A stretch of 64,000 nt of DNA from Macquaria australasica (Eukaryota > Chordata > Actinopteri > Centrarchiformes > Percichthyidae), in NCBI GenBank assembly GCA_005408345.1, contig SEMN01000306.1, forward strand, positions 124,001 to 188,000, in the 5' to 3' direction. Below the pieces are notes generated by a model. That model searched no databases. It worked only from the letters and a program-made list of their open reading frames with translations, and was not told where the DNA came from. This document shows positions 12,276 through 23,400 of the stretch, in pieces (the stretch's first letter is position 1; each line of letters opens with the position of its first letter). The translations under genes and the position numbers were made by a program.

Positions 12276-15200
12276 TATGTGTGAATAAATCTCTTCAATT
12301 CAATTCAATTCAGTTTTATTTATATAGTGCCATATCATAACAAAGTTATCTCAGGGCACTTTTTCGAATAGAGCAAGTCTAGACCGACTCTTGGCTCCAG
12401 TTCAAGTAAAAGATTTAACAGAGGCAGATTTTCTGAATACCTGTGAGGCATTAACAATGCCTGACTGACATTGTTAGCAATTCTACTGATAAACCTGCCA
12501 GAAAATACACCACATAATCAGCCAGTAATGTTATTCCACTGCATGAATATACTATATAGCATGTTTAAAGAAGGATTACAGTAAAATTAGATATTCACAC
12601 ATACTGTATAGGCAGGTGCGCACATGTATAGTGTGCACATGCACAATTGCACACAAATGGGTTAGAAGGCAAACCTGTGGACTGTAGATAACAATCAAAC
12701 ACACCCTGGCCAAAGATAAAACACAAGGCAGTGCTGCAAAACCTTACAGACGTAAGGCTGCAAAAAGAATGCATTTCCTTAATAAACAAATCCTAGGAGA
12801 AGTAGAACATTATAAATATGCCCATGCCTGTCTTTATTAAAGCCCAGTGGAATACAGAAACAGAAACTGACTGAGAGCTGTAGCTGGGTTTCATCTGACC
12901 TCACTTTACAGGTATGACATTACGCAATGGGTTCACTCACTGGTCAACTAACCTGCCCTAGATGAGACGCCATGAAATACCTGGAAATCTTCCTGCCATC
13001 AACAAAACAAAACAACAATAGTGTTTGTACTTCATTTGGTTTTGGATTATAACCCCCAAAGATATCAGGATGAAGTAAACCGTTAACGTAATTTCCCGAA
13101 TTCCCACTTAGTTTAGGACATGCAATGATTCAGACCACTGAGCAGGAGACAAAACCTTATTTCAAGAATTGGCGTCTATTAAATATATATTTTCAATTAT
13201 ATAATTTATTTAGAAATCATTTATTTATATATGGGCGGCACGGTGGTGCAGTGGTTAGCACTGTCACCTCACAGCAAGAGGGTTCTGGGTTCGCACACGC
13301 CGGCCGGCTGGGGCCCTTCTGTGTGGAGTTTGCATGTTCTCCCCGTGTCCGCGTGGGTTCTCTCCGGGCACCCCGGCTTCCTCTCCACCATCCAAAGACA
13401 TGCAGGTTAGGTTAATTGGTGATTCTAAATTGTCCGTAGGTGTGAATGTTTGTGATTGACTGGTGACCAGTCCTGGGTTGGATGGATGGATTATTTATAT
13501 ATATACTTCATGTTTTTCAGAAACATCCGTCCCCTCCAACCCTGCGGAATCTGCGCCCAAGACTAGGGCCAGTTTTATGAAAAATAATCTAAAAATATTA
13601 CGACTTTTTTTTAAATATTGTGTGACTTTTTCTTGCAAATTTGTCTTTATCCTCATCATATTAAGACTTCATTCAGGAATGAAGTTTTTTCTCAAAATAT
13701 TTTGACATTATTCTCTAAATCTCTCTAAAAAATGTTTTTTCTAACAGTCAGAGTTTCTCTATCTGATTTTGGTGTGTGCTGTTGTTTTTGCCACTACAAA
13801 GTAAAACAAAAAAGAAAAGAGTTAATAAATTGCAAGTAGAATAATATATACGCTGATGACGAGTAGCACTAATTGTTGTTCTGATTTGATAGTATTTTCT
13901 TCAACAATAGGAAACTGTCAGGATAAGAACTATTTTAAGGGGGAAAAATTTAGCACAACACCAAATTTATTTTAATTAAAAAGCCCCAAAGCATGAAATC
14001 AGTTTACCAAAGATGTGACCCAAATAAGAGAGACTAGCATACAGCAGGTTGGCACTTTAATGATTTTATTTTAATTTAAATAATTTAATTTGTGACTCCA
14101 AATTTGTTTTGTTGTTAAGCAAGATATCATTTCAGCTCTCAGTTTTTGAGCTACCCTGGCTCTGTATCATTACAGTTTATCACACTGGTCATAACATTCA
14201 GATGTGTTATGACATCCTCCCCCGACACTCTGTCTAGGCACGTACTACTCAGTAGTCATAATTTACCCTCAGTTTTTATTAATGATTATTTATTAGTTGT
14301 GTTCTGTCTTGAAACAGACCACACGTGCATGGAATGTCAATTCTATAATGTATGCCATTCACAAAATGATCTCTGTCTAATGGCTTTCTCCAATCTGTCA
14401 GACCTTGCTGACACAGAAAACAATGGTGTTTGTGTTGATAATTACAAGGCAGAGCCATCATCTAGGCACACACTCAACATGTGAAAGAGCCTCATTTTTC
14501 AAAAAATGCTCCTGACATCTGAGACATGACAGTAGTGCTCATCCCTCGTTCTGTGTGGGCCGTAGGAAACATATCCTTTACTTGGTTCTCACCTGCTAGC
14601 TTGGAGAACGTCAGAATGTGTTCTCACCTACTAGCTTGGAGAACGTCAGAATGTGTATTTGCAAGTGTGCATTGTATTACTTTAGTGGTGCATGCAGTAA
14701 CATACTGACGTCACTATTTTCAGGATTTTGTTTGTGACTGTATTTGCATTTGCAGTCCATTCATATATTTAATGTGTTGCAATTAGAGTGTGCTTGTGGG
14801 GTTCTTTTAAACTTTAAGAACCTACAGATTTGATTACAGAAATGACAATACAGCACAAGGGAAAACACATGTAGAGCGGAGACGACGCTTAAGTGACCAA
14901 TTACCAGGTTGACGCTGGGAAAATGATTCTCAAAAGTGCAATTCAGCAGCAGGGCACTTCCTAACCGTGATTACTTTAGGAATCGTACTTTCATTTCCTT
15001 GAAAGAGTTATTTTCAAGACATTACAACACAAGGATAACAAAAGCCAGCGGAAGAAAAACTACATTATTGCTGTGAAATACAGGCAAAGACACTTTAAAC
15101 GAAAACACTGGTTCCAACTAAAATAGCATCCAACCCTGATACACCAGGGTAAAGCCAGATTGAGAACATATTATCTGCCATTTTTGACAACCTTAATGTA

Positions 15201-15362
15201 CAGGCACTATTCTATACTGAGAATCTAGCTGTCTGGTAAACCTGGTGGAAATCTGTTGAGACAAACCAACAAATGTGCCTGATGGAAACACAGATGTTGC
15301 ACAGATTTTGTTTGAAACCAGCTGGTTTACCAGTGTGTGATTAGAGTGTAGCGCGTGGCAAT

Positions 15363-15409
<47 letters not shown>

Positions 15410-18400
15410 TCACATAAAGCAGATACACAAAGGGGAAGAGTCACAGGTAAGCACACGCTGGGGCATCTCCTTCCTATATACAGCACTATGGCAGGAATGC
15501 AGGAACAGAGGAAAATTTTACTCATTAGAGAAAACATTCCAGGTGTCAGCGTGGTGGACGCAAACGATACAAACACACGCTCGAGAACTGCATGTATACA
15601 CACAAACGATATGTGGGCTAGAGCAGTGTTTCCCAACCAGGGGTACTTGTACCCCAAGGGGTACCTCTGCAGTTACCAGGTACATACGTGGGTACGTGGA
15701 ACATTGTGAAGCTCAGCTAATTTGAAAAACTAAAAAATAGGATTTGATATATATCTACATATTTGTGTTTGAGAGAAACATCAACACACAGGTGAGATTT
15801 CAAATGTGTGTGATGCTGATCTTTATAGTTATTATCACAATAAGTTACCAACTATGGAAGTCTGACTGCACAAGACATGACTCAGTTTCCCACCAACCTG
15901 AGTCTGTAAGTTGATTAAGACTGCAGGAAGAGGACGACAAAAAGCTCTGTATACTGTAAATGGTTGTAGTAGAAAAACAAACTTGGTCAAAACTAAAAGG
16001 AGGATTAAGGAGTACTTATGCCCATCTGATGGGGCTGTGGGGGTACATTAGACAAAAAAGGTTGGGAGCCATTGGTCTAGAGAATGGAGGTACAGGACCT
16101 ACAGGGTACACACATAATCTTTCCATTAAAGGACAATCAATAGGGCGTATTTCTAACTAACCAATTAATCTAACATCCAAAACATTACATCCTGTGACAG
16201 CTTTTATGAACTGCATACAGGATGAATCACTATTACAGCATGTTATATCAATAATTATTCAAGAGGAGCAGATTAAAGTGTTTATTGCTTCAACTCAAGT
16301 AATTAATTTAAACTACTACTTTAACCTAGTCCTAGCTTGTTTTATCTTGCCTTGACTTATTTTACATTAACCCCCTAAAAACTTCAGAATCAAATATTGG
16401 GGATATCTCTAAAATTAAGATCATTATTATGTATTTATCTATGTCGTAAAGTGTATTTGCATGTTGAAATGCTGAAAGGTGAGGAGCAGCACAGGCTGGT
16501 ACCGATACCTTTTTTCCATGTACTCTGTGCAAACTATAAATGTAGATTGATGACACAGTGAGTGAAGTCTGAGTGTGCCAATGAGTTGGTCAGAGCAAGC
16601 GCAAATGGAAGGGAACATTCTCTAAATTCCCATATTATATACATATACGGTATTCAAACAATGACTGATTCTCAAATAATAAACGGAGGGCTGTCCAGCA
16701 AGAACAAATAAAGGCCTATCGCTAATAAAGGCAGAGTAAAAAACATTGAGGGGGGTGGAATTACCAACAACCTACTACAACAGACTTTTAATGTGAAAAC
16801 TCTGCAAGAAGTTCAACATCGTTCAAGGAAAATGACAAAGTGGGATGACTGTTCTGATGGAATTTGTGAAGTGAAATAGACATAATACTGAATTTATCAA
16901 GACAACACGTAAACATGGAGGAAGCTTTGAGTTTGCATTAACTGGGGAACAGGGAACTTGTTCAATATAGTATTTTATCATTTATATTTTACCCCTGCAC
17001 CCTACATAACCCTTACGCCCCAAGCTTTTGCTTGTACAACCTATGCCAGCAGCCGATTTGGGGCATATTTTATTATTATTATTACTGGTCGGATCGGGTC
17101 CAGAATTGATTTTGAAAATATTGCGGCTAACAGGTCAGTTCCGGGAACCAGACTTTGACACAACAATGGCACAGGACCCACCGATTGTCATGGGGTATTT
17201 CTAACAAAGGTCCGAAAAGAAACATCAAGGACACATTTTAGAAGGTTACAGAATTAAAAATTGGAATTATCCAATATTTAATTGGTTTGTAACACTTGGT
17301 CTATCCATTAACAAAACTTTAAGAAAAAATGGAAAGCTTCATTCATGAGCACAAATTCTAACTGGTCAGTTACCTGTAATCTAATCTTTGGTAGAAAACG
17401 GCTTAAATGAGATAACTATTGAGGCTGCACCCTAAATATTCATTCATTCTCTATGTTGATCCATTCATTCTTTCATTCATTCATTATGCAGAATTAACAC
17501 CAACTCAAGCTAACCATTGAAGTTGGCAGTTTCCGCCCTCTCACACATGAATACAGTCTTGTTCTAGTTAATGATTAACATAGAGACTGACCCAAATACC
17601 TCTGTATAGGCGAGTTGGCAAAGGCAAGTATAATAAACTTTAGTCAGTCTCCATTTCAATGTGTGTGGGTGGCTAAAGTTAAAGACAAGAATTTTTCTTT
17701 AACTTTGATAAAATCACTGTTAACTCTCCTGAGACACCCAAACACAGAAACATAGGTGACCTGGGGACAAACTCGACCAGTTAAACAGAGCGCATTTAAA
17801 AGTGGCTGTGCACATGTGTGTGTGTGGCCCTTTTTTAAAATGCCCCTCAGTCACCAATTAACCCTGCGAGGGCCCATTCTGCCTCAGAGCCAGCGCTGCT
17901 GTCCGTAGACCATAATTTACTACACATTCCACAAATACCCCAGATTCTCACAGTTTCCAAATCCTGCAAGCTGACCTAATAAACCTGCGTTTGCATGACC
18001 ACAGGAGCTTTAACATCATGCGCTGGATGGAGCTATGTGCACAGTGTGACAAATGTCCACACTGGAAAGCAGTCGTGGATACATGGCGATGCTTCTGTGG
18101 ACAACTAGACTTACTGATGATAGTGGGACAGTCCCAACGTTTTAAGCATCTGCACCAACAGGGATTGCTGCCTTAAGCCCTATTTGCACGAGACTAGTAT
18201 TACCAGGGGACCTCATGTGATTTAGAAATTTCCACCCCAAGTCTGCATTTCGTGCAGCGCATTCACAGGGGATAAGCAAAGTCTGTATTTTACTCAAATT
18301 TACTGTCATCATTCCCAGATATGATGTCAAGGCTCTGCATAATATCCGCTACCTGAGTGACAATGACTGCTAAGTAGAAAAACAGGCATTGTACGCGCAA

Positions 18401-20415
18401 AGAGATACGAGATTGATTGCTCCCCCAAAAAAACCCTTTTAACAGGGAAAGAAATGGAAGAAACCTCAGGAAGAGCAACAGAGGAGGGATCTGTTGCACT
18501 GCAGCGGTCAAAGCCAGCTGAAATTCACTTCACTTTGTATCTAAATGCAGCTTGCTTGTTAACTTGAAGTGAGAGAGAACAGTGACGGTCCGACTTTCAA
18601 AAAGAAAGGTGCTCCATGGTGCTCCGCTCCCACTCTGCACCACTCACACCCAGTTTGAAAGCCAATTAATAATTACTTGATATTGTGCCATACTTCTCTG
18701 TTCTAAAGTGCATTTTGTCACTTTAATTAAGAAATATCATGCTAAAATATATAATCACAGGCCTTTTGGAGTGATTATTGTGTTTATATAACAAATAAAA
18801 AGCTCACAGGGAGTGTGTTTACAGACAATATCCTTAAGGTCCCGGATTAAAGCATCCACGTTGCTGAAATGTCATTGAATGAGCAATACACTCTTGTTGT
18901 TCTCTATATGGTGGTGAATCAAGTATGACAATTATTATTATTATCATTTAGGGTCCTGCCACCCTGTCATTTTGACTGGACTGAAAGGCGGCATCAACTC
19001 AGCAAAGGAGAGTTAAATTCTCACTTAAAACCTTCACTTCCTGTTTCCTAAAGTAAACACAATCCAGTGCAAACATCTGTGGTTACAGCTCAATCCTGTG
19101 ATTAGCGGGCATGAAATAATGATGGATTAGACCTAATGACAATGTACATGGAGAGTATGAGTCTGTGAGGATTTCCTCTGGCTGTAAGCCTACTAAGGCA
19201 AAAACGACAACAACACATATGACAGGGCTGAAGGCTCGGAAGAAGAGGACATACTTTATGATCAGAACGCCTGTTCTAGGCTTGTCTCTCTTTACTATTT
19301 ACAGTGTGTGTAATATTTCACATCAAAAGACAGGGCAGCAGCAGAGAAGGCAAAACAACAAACACATATCTTTTGGATCTTTCTTTTATTTTGTCCTCTC
19401 ATAAAAACTGTTCCTCTAAGTTTTACTAAGGTCGCTTTCACAGCTGTAGTTTGGTTAAGAAAAAATATGTTCATTGTTGCCCCTTCAGTTCTGGTCCGGT
19501 TCGTGTCCACACTGACTTCTTACAAACGAACCAAGAGGAGTAAACATGAAGTCACTAGGACTGAAAGGTAACTCATTGATTGGGCAGTTTTGGTGATGTC
19601 ATCCTGCATCATCATTGGAGTATAGTCCGACTGATACTGGATACTGATATCAATATTTGGGAATTTTAAAAAATCCCAATAGTATTTTTTAACAACAATC
19701 TTGATATGGATCCCTTAGATTTGTTTTTGTTTTTTTTTTCCTGACCAATACCGATATATCTGCAATAAGCTAATATCGGTCAACATATCAGCTTGGCTGA
19801 TTTATCGGTCTAGCTCTAACATGGACCGATGTGGGGAAATCAAATTCTGGAGGCTGACAGCAGGTCATGCAGCGCTCAACTGAACCTTATGTATTAATTT
19901 ATGTTCTTTAGTCTCACAAAGAGCTCATGAATAAATAACAGGGCATTATTTCATGAGCATTATTAGTCAATACTGCAACTGGGCATCACAAATAATGAGG
20001 TGAAGTAATAAATAATGACAGACAGGCAGAGACAGGATGAAAAAGAAGCGTCTCGGGCCGTACAGTTGCTATGGAATTGCTATGTTTCACTCACTTTTAT
20101 GAAGAAACTGTCATATTGTATATGGAGCGAGCACACGAGCACAACACACTGCTGTTTCAACTCATTTTCACTTTCAGATTGATCAGGGAAAATCCCAGCG
20201 CTCACGTGCTGATGCCTGTATGTGTTGCCAAAGTTACCAAATGATCTTGCTTTATTATATAGCTTTATTATATAGATTGCTTTTCAGGTGGCCTAAATGA
20301 GATGTGAAAGCACCCCGAAAGAGACAAAGACAAAACTGATCTATGACTTCTACTCACCCAGCGTGAGGAGGCTCAGATACACAGCCATGATGAGCTTCAG
20401 GTTGCCTGGACGCAT
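76..20415 (-). CDS. Laminin beta chain, 5' part (signal peptide and most of the LN domain); gene continues beyond the left edge
   Basis: Secreted basement-membrane chain; the LN domain drives laminin network polymerisation (family knowledge). Coding exons, minus order: 20415-20358, 8088-7919, 2743-2608, 1764-1691, 1248-1060, 139-76. The 691 nt are phase-consistent and give about 230 residues. The signal peptide is MRPGNLKLIMAVYLSLLTLA. The LN domain then shows GCTEGSCYPATGNLLIGRA, STCGLDGPEHYCIVSHLQ, CFECNSQHRY, NSHRIENVIYL, TWWQSVNG, EAEFHFTHLIMKFKTFRPAA, MIIERSADFGRTWRPYRYF and DIICEERYSDIEPSTNGE. The FHFTHLIM-FKTFRPAAM block and SDIEPST separate beta from gamma chains. The type (lamb1, lamb2 or lamb4) is not settled. 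The HRYDPYRHRNSH segment is unlike my memory of lamb1, so lamb4 or a lamb2-like gene is possible. Confidence 0.9.
530..905 (+). repeat. Dispersed repeat family A, copy 1
   Basis: Shares tacaccgtcctgctgcccca, actcactagagcaccaaatg, ggattaatccgcc, gaaaatagtcccc, aggaaccagtgggtt and gccacagacagggtagg with copies at 46838-47103 and 52230-52497, all in the same orientation. Non-coding, in the laminin intron between the exons at 76-139 and 1060-1248. Confidence 0.8.
1060..1248 (-). CDS. Laminin beta exon 5 of coding (LN domain)
   Basis: 63 codons, phase 0: TFRPAAMIIERSADFGRTWR, PYRYFASNCTKTFPSISANG, LHHINDIICEERYSDIEPST and NGE. ERS(A/S)DFG(R/K)TW and YSDIEPST are laminin beta hallmarks. The acceptor is ttcctcctcag and the donor GGAGAG|gtgaga. 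Confidence 0.96.
1691..1764 (-). CDS. Laminin beta exon 4 of coding (LN domain)
   Basis: A 74-nt exon encoding QENVSIRLHLEAEFHFTHLI then MKFK; the LEAEFHFTHLIM-FK core is nearly invariant in laminin beta chains. The acceptor is tttcctccacag and the donor TTCAAG|gtatgc. Confidence 0.95.
2000..2400. repeat. Dispersed repeat rich in cgggttcgg/gggctcgagtcggg motifs
   Basis: Motifs ctgacccgagcctaacggg, gtcgggctcgagtcgggttt, cctgtcgggttcaggttgag and gaatgggttcggacagt are typical of a fish repeat with alternating 'cgggttcggg' units. Open frames across it are accidental. In a laminin intron. Confidence 0.5.
2608..2743 (-). CDS. Laminin beta exon 3 of coding (LN domain)
   Basis: Encodes ESDKCFECNSQHRYDPYRHR then NSHRIENVIYLMDRNGDNTW and WQSVNG. 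The CF(I/L/E)CNS motif and WWQS(E/V)NG match laminin beta. The acceptor is tgcctccacag. The donor AACG|gtgtgt runs straight into a (TG)n repeat. Confidence 0.93.
3346..3460 (+). repeat. Partial copy of the 58485 repeat (right part only)
   Basis: gtgaacctcatggtggcgca, aaagtcaggggatcactaaa, ggattcatcctctggggacc and atgaatgtc align with 58752-58850. Located in a laminin intron. Confidence 0.75.
5026..5545. mobile_element. MITE with taa(a)gcccag...accaaagatt terminal inverted repeats
   Basis: Left end taaagcccagaccaaagatt then cgcgacaagacga. The reverse complement of the right end is taagcccagttcagaccaaa followed by gatttgtgacgagacga. The interior includes tcagctggtcatctcgacc-like tracts. Non-coding, in a laminin intron. 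Confidence 0.75.
6866..7075. repeat. Probable dispersed repeat (acggaaccagtt motif)
   Basis: Includes gaaatgctccgaacggttca and gcgaacagaacggaaccagt, phrases I associate with a fish repeat. Boundaries not resolved. In a laminin intron. Confidence 0.35.
7261..7322. repeat. (GA)n-rich microsatellite
   Basis: Imperfect gagagaaagagagcgaga tract in a laminin intron. Open frames in it are low-complexity. Confidence 0.9.
7919..8088 (-). CDS. Laminin beta exon 2 of coding (LN domain start)
   Basis: Encodes ALGVFGQELPSGPHGCTEGS, CYPATGNLLIGRAVNLSTTS and TCGLDGPEHYCIVSHLQ. The cysteines and CYPATG(N/D)LLIGRA are diagnostic of laminin beta. Phase 1 to 0; acceptor ctcctcttccag, donor CTGCAG|gtcagg. NLS is a possible N-glycosylation site. 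Confidence 0.95.
8203..8465. repeat. Dispersed fish repeat (agcctgggaaccaggcg family)
   Basis: Starts tagcctgggaaccaggcgaa with ctctggcagatgcatctgg and later cattttggtctaatgcc. I recognise it from memory as a common teleost repeat. Located in the first coding intron of the laminin gene. Confidence 0.55.
8472..8667. mobile_element. Short MITE with long terminal inverted repeats
   Basis: Left arm ctgagaaatctgaagtcct with ttgactcaagggaaatttt; the reverse complement of the right arm reads ctgaaatctgaagtcct then tgaatctagggaaattta. The arms match over about 45 nt with a few differences. The interior is AT-rich with no coding capacity. It directly abuts the repeat at 8203-8465. Confidence 0.75.
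8985..9110. repeat. Probable dispersed repeat (ttcacctttattaga...gagagagggg...gcaacaaagg)
   Basis: Resembles the fish family with a TTTATTTAGAGAGAGA tract followed by GCAGCAAAGG. Decayed, about 120 nt. Confidence 0.4.
10118..10278. repeat. Inverted repeat with about 25-nt arms
   Basis: gcacttggattcataatctg(tgtgcac) at 10118-10144 is inverted as gtgcacagattatgaatccg(agtgc) at 10254-10278. A gtttataaaccatg motif next to the left arm recurs at about 10281 in direct orientation. Possibly a small MITE or a decayed hairpin element in the long laminin intron. Confidence 0.6.
11548..11983. mobile_element. hAT-like MITE of the taggg(g/c)tg family, copy 1
   Basis: Ends taggggtg and cagcccta are inverted. 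Flanks ggatttac (11540-11547) and ggatttat (11984-11991) are a 7-of-8 target duplication. The interior holds the characteristic ATCGATTC, CGCAATAAATC and GATACTATCG motifs. A partial second copy is at 32463-32735. Confidence 0.75.
12245..12272. repeat. (AC)n microsatellite
   Basis: About 14 AC units in the long laminin intron, just before a dispersed repeat. Confidence 0.92.
12294..12410 (+). repeat. High-copy fish repeat, same family as 42488, truncated copy 1
   Basis: tcaattcaattcaattcag then ttttatttatatagtgccat, aacaaagttatctcagggca and tagaccgactcttggct. The two copies agree closely over about 110 nt. It follows a (AC)n tract at 12245-12272. Confidence 0.75.
13233..13490 (+). mobile_element. 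High-copy fish repeat with tRNA-promoter-like boxes (SINE-like), perfect 12-bp TSD
   Basis: Begins gggcggcacggtggtgcagt and ends ggatggatgga, a family I recognise as very abundant in teleosts. GTGGTGCAGTGG resembles an A box and GGGTTCGCAC a decayed B box. It is bounded by perfect 12-bp direct repeats ttatttatatat (13221-13232 and 13491-13502), so the insertion limits are exact. The family assignment (tRNA-derived or other non-autonomous) is uncertain. Confidence 0.82.
14586..14655. repeat. Tandem duplication, two 35-bp units
   Basis: ttctcacctgctagcttgga + gaacgtcagaatgtg is repeated immediately with one change (g to a at position 10). Recent local duplication in the laminin intron. Confidence 0.9.
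15366..15408. repeat. (AC)n microsatellite
   Basis: About 21 AC units, the longest dinucleotide run in the window, in the long laminin intron. Confidence 0.95.
15624..16074. mobile_element. hAT-type non-autonomous element with target-site duplication
   Basis: Left end cagtgtttcccaacc and right end ggttgggagccattg are inverted repeats of the common hAT pattern CAGTGGTTCCCAACC. Flanking 8-bp direct repeats ggctagag (15616-15623) and gtctagag (16075-16082) agree at 7 of 8 positions. No coding capacity. Located in the long laminin intron. Confidence 0.85.
19615..19842. repeat. Dispersed repeat rich in ATCGG/CCGAT motifs
   Basis: Contains gactgatactggatactgat at the left, then ccgatatatctgc and aatatcggtcaac, and ends cggtctagctctaac. 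The style matches fish elements with gttagagctagaccgata ends. No gene. In the long laminin 5' region. Confidence 0.55.
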
Positions 20416-20437
20416 GGACACCAGGCTGTCTCTTTGG
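20358..20437 (-). CDS. Laminin beta exon with start codon and signal peptide
   Basis: The exon runs from the acceptor cttgttacag to the donor CTGG|gtgagt. The first 22 nt are untranslated; the ATG is at 20415-20413 and encodes MRPGNLKLIMAVYLSLLTL plus a split Ala codon. The basic-hydrophobic pattern is a standard signal peptide. A second in-frame Met (position 10) could also start. Because the exon has an acceptor, at least one untranslated exon must lie at higher coordinates. Confidence 0.82.
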
Positions 20438-23400
20438 CTGTAACAAGCAAACAAAAGAAATCAATAAAACATGTATTTAAAAAAACATAATTTAGTAAAA
20501 ATCAAACCTAGTGTGGCTGCCAGAAGAAAATCTGACATCAGAGGAATTGCTTGTGCAGTTGTTTCTCAGAATTGACAGCAAATTTCCCAGAAACTGGAAG
20601 GGATTCTTTCCATTAACCTTAAGCGCTGTCTGCAACTGTAACTGCAAAGCAGATGCTGAAAGCCTTTACAGATCTTAAGAATGATCTTGTTTGTCTACAG
20701 TAAATATTATTAATACTACTATACCTCCAAAGTGCTGTGGTAATGGCTGGTGTTAGAACACTGGTGTTAGCTTTAAATGGTAAAAACTACAACTGCCGCT
20801 GTAGTGAAGTAGGTTTTCTCTGAGGTAGAAGGGGTTTTGATTGTGTTGTGACACCGAGGAGAGAAAAGGCTTCTTGTATACTCAGGCTCCACAAACACAG
20901 AGATCTGCTCACTGAATAGGACAGACCACTCTGTATGTGTGTGGTTGTGTGTGAGTAGGCACACACATTGACAGACAAGAACACACATCATTCATGTCAC
21001 ACACTAAACCAATCTGACCTCTGAGACGAGTAAAAGTGGTTACAGGAAGGCAAGAGGACCAACGAAATGAAAAGACTTCACAGCTTTTGCAGCCTAAATA
21101 AGCCATTTAAGCCAGAGGGAAAACTGCTTTGTCGTCTGACAAATGACAAATCAAATGTCTTCCATTTTAATGAATTTCTCAAACAGCTTAACCTTACTCA
21201 CTTATCCAGGTTTGTGATCTAAAGCGGGTCTCTGTTGGAAAGCATTTTTCACACTCAGCTTGGCAATGAGAGGTCCACGTGGCCCCGCTCTCACTGTCAA
21301 AGGCGAGGCACTGAGGAGGGACCCCACAACATCTCAACACTGTTCAATGGATTTACATGTGTATATCCATATCAATAAGGTATTTGTTTTCTTGATATTT
21401 AGATGTAAATACCATATAACAGCCTGACATTACCTTCAACCTTTATGGATGACAATACCTTTTGCTTCATCACTATTCAAACTATGTTTGTATTTACTTG
21501 TGGTTCTTGCTAATATTCAGATTACGCTGTTCATGCATGCTCACCCTACAGACATAGTACATGGGTACTGGGCAGGATAAAGAAAAAGAAGTGATTGCTG
21601 TCGAAGGAAAACCAGGCATTTAATGATTTTGAATTTTTCAGAAAATATGAAGGATTAAGTGTTCCTTTATGGGTGGACATAATTCTCCTACTTCTTACAC
21701 TAAATAAACAGAAAAATGCATTGTCACAAAGCTAAAAACAAGGCTGTTTTTCTTGTCTTAAGACATGTTGAGGTGATGGGGTTACATGGTTTTCACCAAC
21801 AACAACATTATGCAAAATGTGATCTTTCCTTAGATATGAACTAATTATAGCACTTTCTGCACATGGAATTGCCTTTTTAACATTAGTGTTGTTTGAGCTT
21901 ATCTTGCTTGTTGCTGGTTAATTGTAGCTCACTGGTTCAAGTTAGCTTGAATGTAAACTCCATCGCTTAAGTGCTGCTTCACTCACTGTCAGATTTTTAA
22001 AACAGAGGGAAAGAGAGAGGAGACACGTGAGGAAAAAAACACAGGATGCAAAAGTGGAAACAGAAACATAGAGAAAGAGAGGAAGGTCCAACTGATTCAA
22101 GATTTAAAGAAAAAGATGAAGGCAGAAAACAGTCAAAAAATCTGATTCAGAAGCTTCCCAGGTGATGTAGAGACATGTTATGAAAAGGTAGAACTGTTAA
22201 GGTCTAATTTATTTTTGAGGAATATTCTAAATCCAAATTCAAAACTCAAAATTGGGACCTGCTCTAAAATGACTGATCTTTTAATACAACAACTGGTATG
22301 TCGGTATTTTTTTACACAGGAGTAAAATTTGATATAAATAGTTACAATCAGCTGAGAAACACAAACAATTTTCCATCTATAAGAAAAAATGTTCGCTTAT
22401 GTACAATTAAGAAATAAAGACCATATCGGTTGTGTTTGAATCAAGATTGTTTTTTGAGGTAGAGGTTATAGGTCCATCTTTCCATCCATCACGGCCCTTG
22501 TGGGCTCGCAATAGCTAGTAAGGTAGGGTGGTAAACCCACCCTTTTTTACCACTCAGCCCTGGTGCAGAGGGGCCCCTACATTGCACAGTCTCCAATCTG
22601 TGTCTGAGTGGAGAGATCTGCAAAGGATTGCAAAGCCTTTTTGCCACTGAAAAGCTCTAGAGATAACGCGTAAATGACTTCAAACAAGAATATTACAATA
22701 TTCAACCTTCCTACATTACACGTAATGAGAGCTGCCCAAGAGGCATGACGATGACCAATTATGATCATCAAAAGCTACAGTTATCACAATTATAATGAAC
22801 ATTTTTAAATCAACTGTGTATTATGCCACAAGCCATTTCCTAAAGAGTTGAAAAACCACCTGCTGCACAGTTACACTGCAGCACTATAGTTAAATTTTAA
22901 CAGCTACATAGTTAAAAGAGTTGACAGTTTAGCCACAGGCGACCTACAGAGGTGGTGACAGCACAAGGTCACATTTTAATCTAAAATCTTCACCACAAGA
23001 CTAATCCACCGAAAACACAAGAATATGGAAAGAGTTTCAGCTGATGTTATACGAATAAGTAACAGTAACAGTGTAATGTTCATTATCAATCCAGCGTTAG
23101 CAATAGCTGATTCTAGCTTCATACTCACACAGCCACGGGTCACTTCACTCTGCTCTGCCCTGCGTGGTCAGAACTGCTCGCTCTGTCTCTGTAGGCCAAT
23201 TTTGTCTGACAGCATGTGTACGAGTGTGCACGTGTGCAGGCCCTGGATCCGAATGTGTATATTTACGCGTGCTCGAACATGTGCAGTGTGTATGTGCGCC
23301 AGAATGTCTAAAACAAACTTGAAAGCACAACTGACGGCACGATGTAAAAACAGAGGGAATACTGCCGGCCAATGGGAACCCAGTGTGCGGGACCCCCCCT

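Larger units (their letters stand above)
8089..20357. other. Laminin beta intron, 12.3 kb
   Basis: No exon recognised between the signal-peptide exon and the first LN exon. It contains at least nine repeat or mobile copies, listed separately. 16100-19600 is AT-rich with nothing identifiable. Confidence 0.75.

Noticed and set aside
13240..13320. tRNA gene suggested by A- and B-box-like motifs
   Set aside because: No cloverleaf could be drawn, and the sequence belongs to a dispersed repeat with target duplications.
15193..15657. 154-codon open frame on the minus strand with a CVCVCV run
   Set aside because: It reads through the (AC)n microsatellite and the end of a hAT element; no family resemblance.
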